From Auricularia sp. M13 (taxonomy: Eukaryota > Basidiomycota > Agaricomycetes > Auriculariales > Auriculariaceae), in NCBI GenBank assembly GCA_037042915.1, contig CM073194.1, positions 3,782,001 through 3,846,000 on the forward strand: DNA of 64,000 nucleotides. The letters run 5' to 3'. Below are positions 11,991 through 23,090 of the stretch, one piece after another. How positions within the stretch are numbered: position 1 is the first letter of the stretch; every line of letters starts with the position of its first letter. The notes under the pieces were generated by a model. The model was not told the DNA's origin, did no database searches, and was given only the letters and a program-made list of their open reading frames with translations. A program made the position numbers and the translations under genes.

Positions 11991-14900
11991 TCAGGAGAAC
12001 GGCGCAAGGCTCCGCGACGTCGAGATACTCGGCGGCAAGTCCTCCTGGCGCGTTCCCCACCTGCTTGGCCGCGGGCCAAGGACGAGCTGGAGCGTGGCTC
12101 CGACACCGAAGAACTCGTCGTGGCGGAACCAGTTGCGGTTGAACGGACGGCCGTTGAGCGTCGCGGACTGGATGTACTTGTTCTTCGTCGCGCCGTCGAA
12201 GTTGACCGTCTTGATCACGGCGTGCCTGCCCGGGATGGAGGATGGGAAGGTGATCGTCTTGAAGAGGGGCGTAGAGAGGACGTAGACGCTCGTTCCTTCG
12301 TTGAATGGATATGTTAGCCACAGTGCAACGCGAGGAGAAAAGGGAACGTTAATATGTACGTACCGGCCATAGGGTAGAAACCGAAGGCAGAGAAGACGGC
12401 GAACCCGCCCATCGCACCCGACTAATCGAATTACCATCCTGTCCGCCATGAAAGCGAGGGACAACTTTGCACTTACATCGTCGTTTCCAGGAAGACCATC
12501 AATGCCCGTGCTATAGTTCGCAGCCAGCACCGACAGCACGCGATCGGCAGTCTTGTCAGGACGTCCTGCATAGTTGTACAAGAAGCAATGCAGGAACCCA
12601 GGCTCGTCGCCGATATCATGGAAGCCAAGCTCAAAGAGCGCATCGAGGCGCTTGACATAGGTATCAGGTCCGCCCATGAGCTTGACGACAGAAGCCATGT
12701 CGTGCGGGACGTAGAAGCTGTACTCCCAGCTCGAAGCCTCATAGAACTCGCCGCCGTGGTCGTTGAGGAAGCAGCTTGTGTGGCCCAGCACGGGCGAGCA
12801 GAAGCGGGGGTCGACGAAGCTGAAGGAGCCATTCAGGAAGCGCGGCTGGATGAAGCCCTTGAATCCCGAGTCGGTCACGTTCGGGTCCCACAGGTTCTTC
12901 CAGTCGGCCGAGACGTCGGTGTAGTGCTTGGCCTGCGCGGGCTTGCCCTGGCCGTTCGCAACTAGCGCCTGGTGGCGAAGAGTCAGTGGTCGCAACTCGG
13001 ATGTGTGACGGCAAAGCATGGTGACATACAATGCCGAAATCGTTGAAAGCATATTCAACGGTGCGGCTCGCACTCCTATAAAGCGAAGTCAGAGATCATT
13101 GGGCGTGAGAGCGACGCCGGTGACTGTAGTGCACATACCGGCCACGGATACCTCCTGGAGTATCGTCGTCCTGGGGGACGTAGCCCAGCTTCTTCCGGTT
13201 TACAATACCACCACGCCCCTCGACAGTCCAGTCGGGAGGAGTGACCTCAGCGTCTTTAATCATTGCACTCAGACCATCGTTCCAGTTGATACCCTTGCGG
13301 ATACCCTTGACGTAGGAGTCCGAGAGAAGGCTGTCTGCGTTCGAACCCTGCATATGATCAGAATCGGCTTAAGGGTTAAAAGTCGGTGACACTGACTCCC
13401 TGAGTCAAACCCTTGTCGAGGGACATGCGGCAGTCGGGGAGGAATCCAAGGTGGCGTTCGATGTCGATGAGAGCGCGGACGACCTCGGCCTGGGTCTCAC
13501 GCTGAGTAATGGCATAGAGAGGGTGTACCTTCGCGAAAATAACGTCAGAATGGGCTTACTACGAGACCTCGATGTACTCACAACGCGGAAAGAATCCCAG
13601 ATGCAGTACCTGTGTATGTTTCTTCAGTATATGGTCAGCGATGCAAAATGCTATACACTCACAAGCTGTCGTAGTATGGCTCCGTGCTCTCATAGAGGGG
13701 GTTGTCGCCGGTAATGTTAGTGGGCGAGATGTACGAGCGGTAGAGCGACGACCAGAAAAGAACTACATGCTCGTTACTCGCTCCGGTCGTGTCAATCTGC
13801 ACCGTGCTGAGTGTCTGATCCCACTTGGCCAACGCGGCTTTGCGCGTCGTATCGAACTGCGCGGTGTCGATGTTCGGGATCTCCGACGCCGCAAAGGCAC
13901 AGGCCTTCTCGACGGATGTCCAGGACACACCCGTCCTGACAATCGCGGTGTTTTGAGACGACGCGAGGAACTCATCGGAAATCTGGGCGATGGCGCCGGC
14001 CTCGCCAGTCGGGAAGGAGCTAAGAAAAAGGAAAATTTCAGACATGCAGGAAGACGCAAAGTAACTTACGTCGTAGTATTCTCAGTAACTGGTGTCACTT
14101 GGTCGTTGATCCAGACCGCTGCGGCCGACGCGTTGGGGATGTCCGTGCAGAAGTATGCCTAATGTGGATGGAACCGCATCAGTGACAGCTGTCAAAGGAG
14201 AATCCCGGGATCACCGATCACCTTGTAGTTACCCACGCCAAACGACGGGCCAAACGTGCCGAAACCACTGATGCGCAGCTGTTGATCATCGAGGAACTCA
14301 ATTGTTTGCTCTCCACCCTGGAACGAGTGCGAGAGATCGTTGGTGAGGTCGAACAGGACGACAGGCTTGGCGGTCGACTCCGCAGAGAAGTTGCTGAATG
14401 TCAGACGGTAAAGCGCGACGTGGTCTGTCACCGTCACTTCGGCTTGGGTGTTGGACGCGAGGTTTATCGTAAAGTATCCAGGTGTAGCTTGCGCGGAGCC
14501 TTCGACGCGGTCGACGGCTCTGTTGCCCTCGCGGCCATCGCAGCCCGCAGGGCCACCTTCGCAGAACATCGGGAGAATTTTAAACTGGGTAAGAATTAGC
14601 AATTTTGAAATTGGATTGACCTGAATCCCTACCTCGCCGAGCGAAGGACCGCCACCAGTACCATCGTCATGCAAAGGCGATAATCCACGAATGCGCGAGC
14701 CATCCGAGACAAAGCCGCCTTCATGCAACCGTCAGTGCCTATCAACCGCGAAAAACACTTAAGCGTACCTTGGTTCTCGCCAGAGTCACAATCTGCTACA
14801 GCTTTCACGGATCCCCAAGGCAGGGTAGCGCCTGCGCAAACCAGCAACGTCAATCGTGCGACATGTAAGGCAGCACCATATTACACACCGGGGAAGACGT

Positions 14901-15048
14901 GTCCACCATTCGTTGTACCAATGAATTGGTCGACTGCAAGCCTTAGTACGATGCTGGTCTCCTAGCCAGTCGTGCGACGCGTACCGAACTGCGTCGGGCC
15001 AGCTTGCGCCAGGCCGAAAGCAAAGGAGAGTGCTGCGAGCGACTTCAT
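11991..15048 (-). CDS. Secreted GH92 alpha-1,2-mannosidase
   Basis: Family GH92 enzymes remove alpha-linked mannose from N-glycans or fungal mannans, with Ca2+. The start (15046-15048) opens a signal peptide, MKSLAALSFAFGLAQAGPTQ. The C-terminal catalytic half is plain: DWKNLWDPN around 12890, FLNDHGGEFYEASSWEYSF, GDEPGFLHCFLYNYAGRPDK around 12560-12620, GLPGNDD, an intron with a GTAAGT donor, then GAMGGFAVFSAFGFYPMAG around 12380-12425. The GDEPGF, GLPGNDD and GAMG blocks are family signatures. About ten exons with short introns are implied. The stop at 11991 falls shortly after a C-terminal beta-domain (ATLNGRPFNRNWFRHDEFF). An extracellular or secretory-pathway role is expected. Individual 5' exon edges were not fixed. 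Confidence 0.9.
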
Positions 15049-15158
15049 GCCGAAGGAGGAGTGCTGCAACGCGGAGAGCGCGAGCAGGTCAAGCAGACGA
15101 CAAGGCGACGTGGTCGGTTGACTACACGGTCGCTGGGGAACACAAAGCTGGACCGCGC

Positions 15159-15166
15159 CTTATATA
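15159..15166 (-). promoter_or_regulatory. TATA box of the GH92 gene
   Basis: TATATAAG on the minus strand, 110 bases before the GH92 start codon. Confidence 0.6.
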
Positions 15167-15204
15167 TCACGACGCTGTCACAAGCCGTGGACGGGTAAGA
15201 TTTG

Positions 15205-16047
15205 CACCACGTGAACCTCGAAGCTTCGGCAACGCAGGGAGCTGATCTATACATGCGTCATGTCATTGTGCATTGCTGGCACTGTGCAGGCAGTTCCGAA
15301 AGGCGACGCCGGTGCGCGCTGTGAGCACCAACGAGTCGACGAACTCGACACCAGTCAGAAGCAGCGCGCGTTGGAGCAATATGATAATTTTGCAGCACTG
15401 CCGCTCAGTCGAAGGCGGGGGGTGGGGTCAACTGCAAGCGCTCATCAATCATGGCGCAGAAGCAACCCCGCTGACCCAGCGACCACGCGCGCCGTCTGCC
15501 AGACTGCGTCCCGTGTTCCCGGGCATTACGTTTAAATATTACAGTCCATTGAAGTAGAAGCCAGCATGCGCGTCCCGAAGGAGGAAGACGGACGGTTCTG
15601 ACCGGGAGGAGAAGAGCGATCGCGAGCGACGGCTCAGCACGGATGCACCCGTGGAATGTATAAAAATAACCTTGCATGATCCCAGCTTTGATCCATGAAG
15701 ATATTATCGTACAATAATTACATATCCTGGCCATGGAATAAGTACGGCAGGGATGGGCATCGACATGTCGAGCATCCTTCCATCAGCTCGCAATGTTCGC
15801 GAAGCCAGCACGGAGTTTCCTGTGTCCCCGTTTAACCTCCAGAGCTGGATGCGAACGTCGTCCACAGGCGAAAGCCCTGGCGCGAGGTGAGTAAGTTAAC
15901 AGCCGGAGGTTGTGATTATAATTCAGCATAGAATCATCTCGTTCGAAATTATAATCGGCGTTCTCAAAGTATTCTATGCATTTTACAACCTTCGGCGCGT
16001 CTGAAGAGAGTCCAAGTTCTTACAGCAGAAATCCTCGCTTGGAAGTT
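15205..16047. other. Intergenic region
   Basis: No coding pattern is seen. It holds the upstream flank of the GH92 gene and the downstream flank of the lipase gene, including the inverted repeat at 15903-15995. Confidence 0.4.
15903..15995. repeat. Imperfect inverted repeat, 3' flank of lipase gene
   Basis: The outer arms pair GGAGGTTGT and GCATAGAAT (left, 15905-15934) with ATTCTATGC and ACAACCTTC (right, 15971-15993). An inner GATTATAATT pairs with AATTATAATC. It lies about 50 bases past the lipase stop and could fold in the transcript's 3' end or be a small element remnant. Confidence 0.5.
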
Positions 16048-18223
16048 CTACGCCCATTCAGCGTGACTGGGGGCCTTGACCTCCGTCAACGCCACCCAGT
16101 ACGACACCGTAGTGTGCGCAAGCAGCGATCCCACGAGCGGAATCTTCTGTGCGTCCTTCAACGCCTGGCGCGCAATGGCCCGACGATGCTCATCGTCCAG
16201 CGACAGTGTACCAGGCTTGCGGCTGTAGCGCGATACAATGCTGACGTCTGAGCCGGGCGTAACGTGCGTGCCGCGGACAAGGCAAACGTCGGGTTTGAGG
16301 TCAATCTCAGCGCCTATGTAAAATGAGCGTCTGAAGCCGCGGAGAGTGAGACGACTAACCGAGATGCGCGAACGAAAATGCACTGGAAGACGAAATGCCC
16401 CACTGAGGATAATCGCCCATGTGCGGCAACCCCGTGGCAACGATATCCTTGCCCTGAGGACACATGAGCATCGATTCGCGAGAGACAAAGATGGGTATTC
16501 GCACATTGCTCACGCGCCACATTGTGCGTGGCTGCGCATGGTGCCTCATCCGATTGTCAAATGCTGCGATAGAGGAACGTCAGGCATAGCCGTGGTTTAC
16601 AGTAAGAGCAATATTGCTGACCATTTACGGAGGTGATATCGCAAAGAATGGGCGCCGCAAATAGGTACGCGTCCCGAATGACAATCGAACGCATGTTGTC
16701 GGCTGGCTCGTTAATCTGGCGCGCGTAGACGAGACTCGCAAGCGAGCATCCAAGGGAGTGGCCAGTTGTCCACTAGAGAAGGCAATTTAGGAACTGGGCA
16801 TCTTAGGAAGGAATGAGCATATATGAACGCACGACGTTAATCTCAGTGCCAGGTGGTTTGCCGCGCAAAAGCTGTTCCGCGAGCGTGCTGATCCCGTGTT
16901 GGATGGTAGCTAGAGGCCGAGTTAAGTGCTGGTAATGGAACTGGAATAAAAATGCGCACTATACGGCATCTTGCTCTTGCGTTCAAGGCGAGCAGGAAAG
17001 ACCTTCGAGAAGAACCCTCCATGGACCCTATCGAAGCCATTAATCCAGCCGCCCGCGTGCTCTATGAAGGAGTGTCAGCATATGACGGCCCGAAAAAGAG
17101 GAAGGTGACCCACTCGGCGCGTACATAAGGTCGGTAACCCATTCACTGTACTCTTCAGGTGATGTTCCCTTATATGCGAGGATAATGAAAGTCTTGTCGG
17201 GGTGGTAAAAAATCCCGCAGCTCGAGCTCGATTGGGAGTTCATCTCGCTCAGCGTACTGTACTTCAGACCATACTTCGCGGCGAATTTCACTATGCTGAT
17301 CTCCTCGGGATGCTTGTGCAGGGCCGCGTTCACTGTCATCGCAGCGCCTTGCCCGATCCCGCTCGAGAGCTGGGCGCCGGGTATCGATGGGTCCAGCTCT
17401 TCGCCCAGCGAAACGTCCATGCCGCCTTTAACGAAATAGTTCCAGTTGGTGAACCGTGTGTCCACATTGAGCGCGTACTCGAGAGGGGCCGACGTGCGCT
17501 CGTACATGACCGCCGCGCATTGCAGCCTGGTAGTAATCAGCGCATGAATAGCGCGCCGAAAGGCGCGACGCACAAGAGTTTGGCAATGTCGACGTTGAAA
17601 TCGCGCTTGGTGTCCGTGTCACGGCTTTGAGAGATGGGCTCCGAGAGGGCGTCACAAGCATACATAACCTCGTCGTCTGAGAGGACATCGAATAGTCCGG
17701 GGAGAACTTGACGAAGGTTAGACCATGCCCCAATACGAGTTCTTAACGCATCCGCTCACCTGAGTTTGCCCAAGATGCACCATGGAGAACGTAGCGCGAC
17801 CAGAGGTCAAATACGATGTCGACAAAGGGAAGCTTGCAGAAAAGGCACCAAAGCAGAGCGCCGTACATGATGAATGAAGCGATAATCGCGCAGAGAACGA
17901 TGACAATTCGGTCGAGCAACACTACAACGGGGGGCTCAGGAGTGGCCCCTAGCTAACGCTGAGGCTAACGCACCCGTTGGAAGCATGGTGACATCCCAAA
18001 AAGTCCGAGCCCAGGTAGAAACGAGAAAGCCAATAAAGTCCTTGGTCGTGTCGAGCGCGAACAAGAAGTAGTTGCGGTGCTTTCTGCGAATTTCCTTGCG
18101 GTGCTTCAAGAGATACGAAAGCTCGTCCGAGTGTAACGCGTGAAGGGCTTCAGGGACTGCAAGGCTGCGCACAGGCATCGGCGTCGAGGCGCCGGATGGC
18201 GCCTCAAGTGTCTCCAGGCCCAT
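16048..18223 (-). CDS. Membrane-anchored class 3 lipase (diacylglycerol lipase-like)
   Basis: The start codon is at 18221-18223 (MGLETLEAPSG). After a cytosolic-looking N-terminus with a basic stretch (KHRKEIRRKHRNYF) come hydrophobic segments (about 17800-17920: RIVIVLCAIIASFIMYGALL), suggesting one or more membrane passes. The lipase core follows: FIILAYKGTSPEEYSEW at about 17150-17200 (oxyanion-side strand of class 3 lipases) and TTGHSLGCSLASLV at about 16735-16780, the GxSxG nucleophile elbow with Ser as nucleophile. The end is ...TEVKAPSHAEWA with stop at 16048. Class 3 lipases with this layout hydrolyse acylglycerols at membranes. The exact substrate cannot be read from sequence. About eight short introns are implied. 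Confidence 0.85.
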
Positions 18224-18264
18224 AGCAAATGGTGGTAGGAAGGAAGGAGGCGATTAGGAGCCGC

Positions 18265-18273
18265 AGCCATATA
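18265..18273 (-). promoter_or_regulatory. TATA box of the lipase gene
   Basis: GTATATATG on the minus strand, about 42 bases before the lipase start codon; a very short 5' UTR is implied. Confidence 0.5.
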
Positions 18274-18289
18274 TACCCCTGCTTGACTT

Positions 18290-19150
18290 CCATGACGAAG
18301 TTGCCCCTGTTGAGTAGGCTCCGGTGGCGCGGGCCAGTGGAATCAGGAGGTCAAGGTATTCCGAGCTCCGCTTGAAGCGTTCCTCTTCCTCCGTCGTCGC
18401 CATCACTTTCCCCAGCTCACGCACGTTGCATAATTCTCATACTTAGTCTGCTCTCCGTATTCGCCCCAATTATTGCCGACAACGCCGAACCTGCTGGCTT
18501 ACTGGCGTTTCCACTTCTGGACGGTTCTGTACACGAGCTCAGGGCCCAGGATCGCACAGATATCCGATTAGGGATGACCACGCTACTCCCAGCGCGTAAG
18601 CCACCTCTGCCTCATTTTCCTTCCTGACCCATGATGCTTTGCTTTGGGCGGTCCGACCTGAAAGGGATCTAGTTCTTGGATCTAAGCGCGCGAGCAAACC
18701 TGCTCGTTGAGTTGCGCCTGATACTGTATGTCTGTTTCAGATATATCGGTGCGTCTTCGTTGATCCTGTGTCTGGTCCCATACCTTTGGTCGCCGCACTG
18801 CTTTCGAAAGTGACAGTTCTCGGGCCAGGTTCCAACTGCTCCCTCTAGTCGCTCGTTAATTTAACGGCTAGCTTATGTTCATAGGCAGGGACTTGGGCAC
18901 TCAGCCTGCTTAATAATCACAAAACCCTTGCCCGTAGCCTCGTCTTTCGACCATAACCTGGCGAATATGTTATGTTCTGCAACCTACACGCCTGAGCGCA
19001 TAATATCCGCGGCTCATTCGGCCTTTGCTGTTTGTCGCGATGTCCATCCAATCGCCATCCTGAGGCTCGCTTCTCTCGGATTCTCACACGCTTGACGTCT
19101 GCCCGTGTCAGAGAGATCACCGTGTACATATGACCTTGGGTGGTCTCTGC
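18290..19150. other. Divergent intergenic region
   Basis: This lies between the start of the lipase (-) and the CBM1 protein (+). A CCAAT-type pentamer occurs near 18466. No gene is seen. Confidence 0.4.
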
Positions 19151-19158
19151 TATAAAAT
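19151..19158 (+). promoter_or_regulatory. TATA box that decides the start of the CBM1 gene
   Basis: TATAAAAT lies only 17 bases before an ATG at 19168 and 35 before a second in-frame ATG at 19186. Transcription normally begins 25-35 bases after a TATA box, so the second ATG is favoured. It also gives a cleaner signal peptide. Confidence 0.6.
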
Positions 19159-19185
19159 AGGAACACGATGGACTGTCTAGACCCA

Positions 19186-20770
19186 ATGGCGTCCAGCTAT
19201 CCCATCGTTCTGGTCTTCTTCGCCGTTGCTACGCTCCTCTCGCGTGCGAATGCGCAGGCACCTGCGTTCGGACAATGTGAGTGGACTCGTGATATCTTTC
19301 ATTTGCTAGCTGAGCATTTCTTCAGGCGGTGGGATTGGATGGAGTACGCTCCCACCTGCCCCGACAAAACAATGCTGATATGGTCTGATTGACGAAGCCG
19401 GGCCTACGACCTGTGTGACGGGATACACCTGCACCATTCTCAACCAATGTGCGTCATTCCCAATCGATTTTGCGGGCCTCACCACTAACGATCCATCAAA
19501 AGTCTTTAGCCAATGCCTTCCCAGTGCGACCACAACCACAACCACAACTGCAGGGCCAACTCCAACTTCCCCAAGCCAGCCTACCATTGCTCCGCTGAAT
19601 GCATTCAACCAACCGCCTCCACCCTCCGATCTCGATTACATCCACATTATCGACCCCAACAGCCTGCAGACGGACAACTTGCACTATCCCGTACTGGTAT
19701 ACCAGGGCTTCAGCTTCTGGGGCGCGTCTCTTCTCGCCCTGTCGTCATAAGCTGACGGCGACTTCTACAGCACTCAGCTTCATCGACAACCGCGAAGCCT
19801 TCTCCATCCTCGCCTACGATACCAACGGCCAACTGCGCGGGAGAATCGACCGCAGCGGCGCGCGGTATCTGTATACTATCAAGGTGACTGCAGATGGAAA
19901 AAGCGTTGCATTCATCGGGCAGAGCTCTCTCAGCGTGACGTTCACCCTCGCCGAGTTGCTAGCGCCACTGAATGGGCCGAGCGTCATCACGCGCAACGCC
20001 AACCTGCAGCCAGCCCTCCCCGCAATCCTACAGCTCAAGTACATACACCTGACGGACCCGAACACGCTCAACGTGGACAACACGGTGTACCCCGTCCTGC
20101 AGCTCGGCAACCTCTCCCTCTGGGCGGCCAGCTACTTCGACAACCGCGTGAGCTACAACATCCTCTCATACACCGCGGGCGGGAGGTTGTGGAACGCGTG
20201 CGAGTTCCCCGGCGCGCGCTATGTGTACTCCATCGGCCTGACGAACACGAGCGCGACGTTCTTCGGACAGTCACTGAACGCGGTGAGCGCGACGTTCGCG
20301 CAGCTGCAGACACTGTGCGGCACAGTCTTCATCCAGAATGCGAACCTCCAGCCGCCGCCGCCCGCGGGCGTCGACTACTTTCACCTCACGGACCCGTTCA
20401 CGCTGAATGGCGACAACACGCAGTACCCCGTCCTGCAGATCGGCGAGATGACGTTCTGGGGTATGTTACTGTTAGCCTGCTCAGAGATCGTGCTGACGGT
20501 TTGTGCGTTATAGCACTGGCGTTCAACGACAACCGCGAGTCGTTCGCCATCTTGGTGTACGACGCGGGCGGCGACCTCGTCGCGGCGTTTGAGCTACCCG
20601 GCGCGCGCTACATCTACCAGATCACCGTGCAGAACGGTGTCGCGACCTTCATCGGTCAGGTGCTCGACGCCGTCACCGTCCCGCTCACGACACTGCGCAA
20701 CACGGCGGGCTCAGACGAGCTTCCTGGGACCTTTGCGTCACCCCTTAAGAAGCTCTCGTTCGTTGCGTAA
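19186..20770 (+). CDS. Secreted CBM1 protein with three tandem copies of an unknown module
   Basis: A signal peptide (MASSYPIVLVFFAVATLLSR) is followed by a cellulose-binding CBM1 (QCGGIGWTGP then TTCVTGYTC then NQFFSQCLP, aromatic W/F/F face), a Thr-rich linker and three copies of a ~105-residue module. Each module follows the pattern YxHLxDPxTLxxDNxxYPVL, then FWALxFxDNRExFxIL, GARYxYxI, FxGQSL and NANLQP. I do not recognise the module. In-phase exons: 19186-19276, 19326-19343 (18 nt), 19398-19448, 19503-19721, 19771-20460, 20514-20770. The intron at 19722-19770 starts GC, not GT. It sits at the same codon and phase as the GT intron 20461-20513 of module 3; module 2 has none there. An extracellular role on plant cell wall is inferred from the CBM1. 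Confidence 0.8.
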
Positions 20771-21685
20771 ACTGCGCCAGAATCTTCATCGTAGTTGATG
20801 ATAGCCAACGCCATGTATTGCAGGGCCTCCATGAAAATGATGATTCATCGTGGAGAATGGCTGAGTTAATGATGGGCATCTACCACGAGCCAGCGGAGAC
20901 GGAGGGCTCGGCGCATGGAGACAGAATCGAGGCGCGCCGACGAAGAGTTAGCCTGGGAACTATTTCCCTGCCCAGGCTGGAAGGAAGTTGTAGATTTCAT
21001 TGACAGGAAGGTCATAGCGTCGTACTCATCCGTGAAGGTACTGCTTCGCTGGCCCCGCAGCGTCCGAAGGAACAAGAGATATCGAGACGCAAGCCTCGTA
21101 AAATGTTCGTTGAATCGAAGCAAGCTAGCCGAGGCACTAACGTTGAGTATACAACGCCGCGCGACTGGTGACAGACTCGAAGAGTTGGCCTATGAGGCCA
21201 GCATACACAAGTCCCTGTATCCTCTTGCGAACGGGAGCTGAGCAGGCGCCATGGCGTGCGCAGAACTCAGAGCGTACTTGAGCCCGAGGTAGCCGTTTAG
21301 TGCGCAGCGTGCTGCGCGAATCGTCGAGTCATCGTCCTGTTCGTGAGGAGGAAAAGAATGCACACAAAGCACGCAACTCCGCTTCAAGTTGTCTGCCGCA
21401 TAGACTCAGACCACGACCCGTTTTCGTTCGCTTTCACCAACTCGGGAGCCTCGTGCACTGAGCAGCATAAAACAAGTGGTCAAATCTGCACTACTGGCTC
21501 AGAGCAGGCCGGCTACGCTTTGTAGAGCGGCGAGGGCGCTATGGGAAGGGAGGGATATGCATCCTGTGACTCGAAGCGTAACGAGGAAGGCATGGTGAGT
21601 GGTATCATAGCTAAAAAGAGAACATAAAATGACAAAGAGCGGTTGCATGGGCTGTTTCCCGTAGAGTGTTTGTCGCCGCGTCGGA
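20771..21685. other. Intergenic, one doubtful small ORF
   Basis: An ATG-initiated 108-codon frame at 20915-21241 (+; METESRRADEELAWELFPCP) has no recognisable motif and may be chance. The homology to the second Cys-rich gene copy extends about 70 bases past its stop, here down to about 21610. Confidence 0.3.
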
Positions 21686-22491
21686 CTACTCAGCATCGTC
21701 GTCGGCGTCCTCCTCGAGGTCTCCATCGTACCCATCCTCTCGGGCTACGATGCTCGTCATACCTGGGAAGTATCGAGGCGGATAAGGCGGGTCCTCGACT
21801 TCCCGGGACTATCGAAGCCATCTTCAACAGCTGCACAAGTACGTTGGCAATATGCATTACTTACCAGGCAATATGCCTCGTAGGTCATCGCTGGGGCAAC
21901 GACCTGCTGAGGAACAATCGTCGCGGTCTTGATATAAGTGATTGTTGGGGTGGCCGGCGTGTGCGAGGCGCGCGCGTCGTTGGCGTTCCTGTCATCGGAC
22001 GAATCATCTTCGGCGTCGAGATCGGATACATCGGCGTAGCCTGCCCATCGCGTCGTCAGCGTCGGTGCCCACCCGAACTCCGCTTATATCAGGACTCGAC
22101 GTCTGCTTACCCGCACGCTCGCTCTCGTCGTCCGACCCGGACTCCGAGCTCGACTCCACCACGCTGTTGGACGATACGGGCGCTGCACCAACCGTCAGGC
22201 CTCGATATCAACATCATTCATAGCATGACCAGTACTACTCACAGACACCAGATACCGGCGTATTGCGCGCGCGGGCAGCGCGCAGGAGCGATCGAAACTG
22301 TTCGAAAAGCGCGCTGCAATCGGCGCATTCGCGGATGCACTCCAGGCAGCCGAAGTGGTGTTGCACAAAGGCCAGCACGCAGGTGTTGCACTCTAGGAAG
22401 CACTGCAAGCAGTTGTGGGTGTGCATTGCGCGCGTGGTGGAGAGGAAAGGGCCGGTTCGTGTTGTTTGCAGCTCCGCCGAAGCGCGTTTTA
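21686..22491 (-). pseudogene. Cys-rich gene, copy 1: main part, 3' of a LINE insertion
   Basis: This is an unrecognised host gene. The main exon (about 22491-22225) encodes a Cys cluster (NCLQCFLECNTCVLAF, then CLECIRECADCSALFEQF). The next exons are acidic (SSESGSDDESERAG; DVSDLDAEDDSSDDRNAND). The last (from about 21777) is Pro-rich and acidic (EDPPYPPRYFPG, GYDGDLEEDADDDAE) with stop at 21686-21688. A paralog in the opposite orientation lies at 61407-62294, similar through all exons, splice sites and about 70 bases of 3' flank. The LINE at 22492-30116 has split the first exon after LKRAS; the first ~20 codons now lie at 30117-30200. This copy has no evident ATG at the place where copy 2 has one. 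The Cys spacing suggests metal binding, but no known finger fits. Confidence 0.7.
22477..22491. repeat. 15-bp target site duplication of the LINE, left copy
   Basis: CGAAGCGCGTTTTAA is identical to 30117-30131 after the poly-A tail. The second copy of the host gene has the same sequence once, uninterrupted, around 61480-61495 (inverse). Confidence 0.93.
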
Positions 22492-23090
22492 AGAGCTTCT
22501 TTTCCTTTTCCCATGTCGGTGGCAACTAGGTGCCACCGAATGCCGCCCATGGGAGCGCCGGTCCCGCTGTGCCCGACGAGCACGGTGACGAGGAGGACGC
22601 CTGGGGGAGTGTCCCAGATAACGGTGCAGCATCTGCAGCAAGTATCGTGCAGTATGCCTTCTGTTCTAGGCGCTATTGAGTTATGCGACCTTACGAACTC
22701 GTCTTGCCAGTCCGAGTACGCTGAGCAAAGAAATATACGACCAGAACACACAAATTCCAGGGCTACTGCACGGTTACTAGATGATGCACCTTTGAGATCT
22801 CGCCCGGGCAGACCGTCGCCGCTTGGAAGGCGCAGCGGGTCCGTCGTTCCCAGAAGCGAACGGAATGAGAATATAGAGCCTTTTTCGAGTCACCTCGAGC
22901 TCATAGCGAAAAGCACACACACACGCGATCTTCACAAAAAGAGGAGTATATCCTCCAGAACGAGGCCGGCGATGCCTAAAGCGTGGCACTCGATGCGGCG
23001 TTTCCCGCACCGCCTCCTTTGTTCTACTACGCTCGTACAAAATGCGCGCACGCCACGCGGCGGCGCGCCGATTATCCTTACCCACCGACC

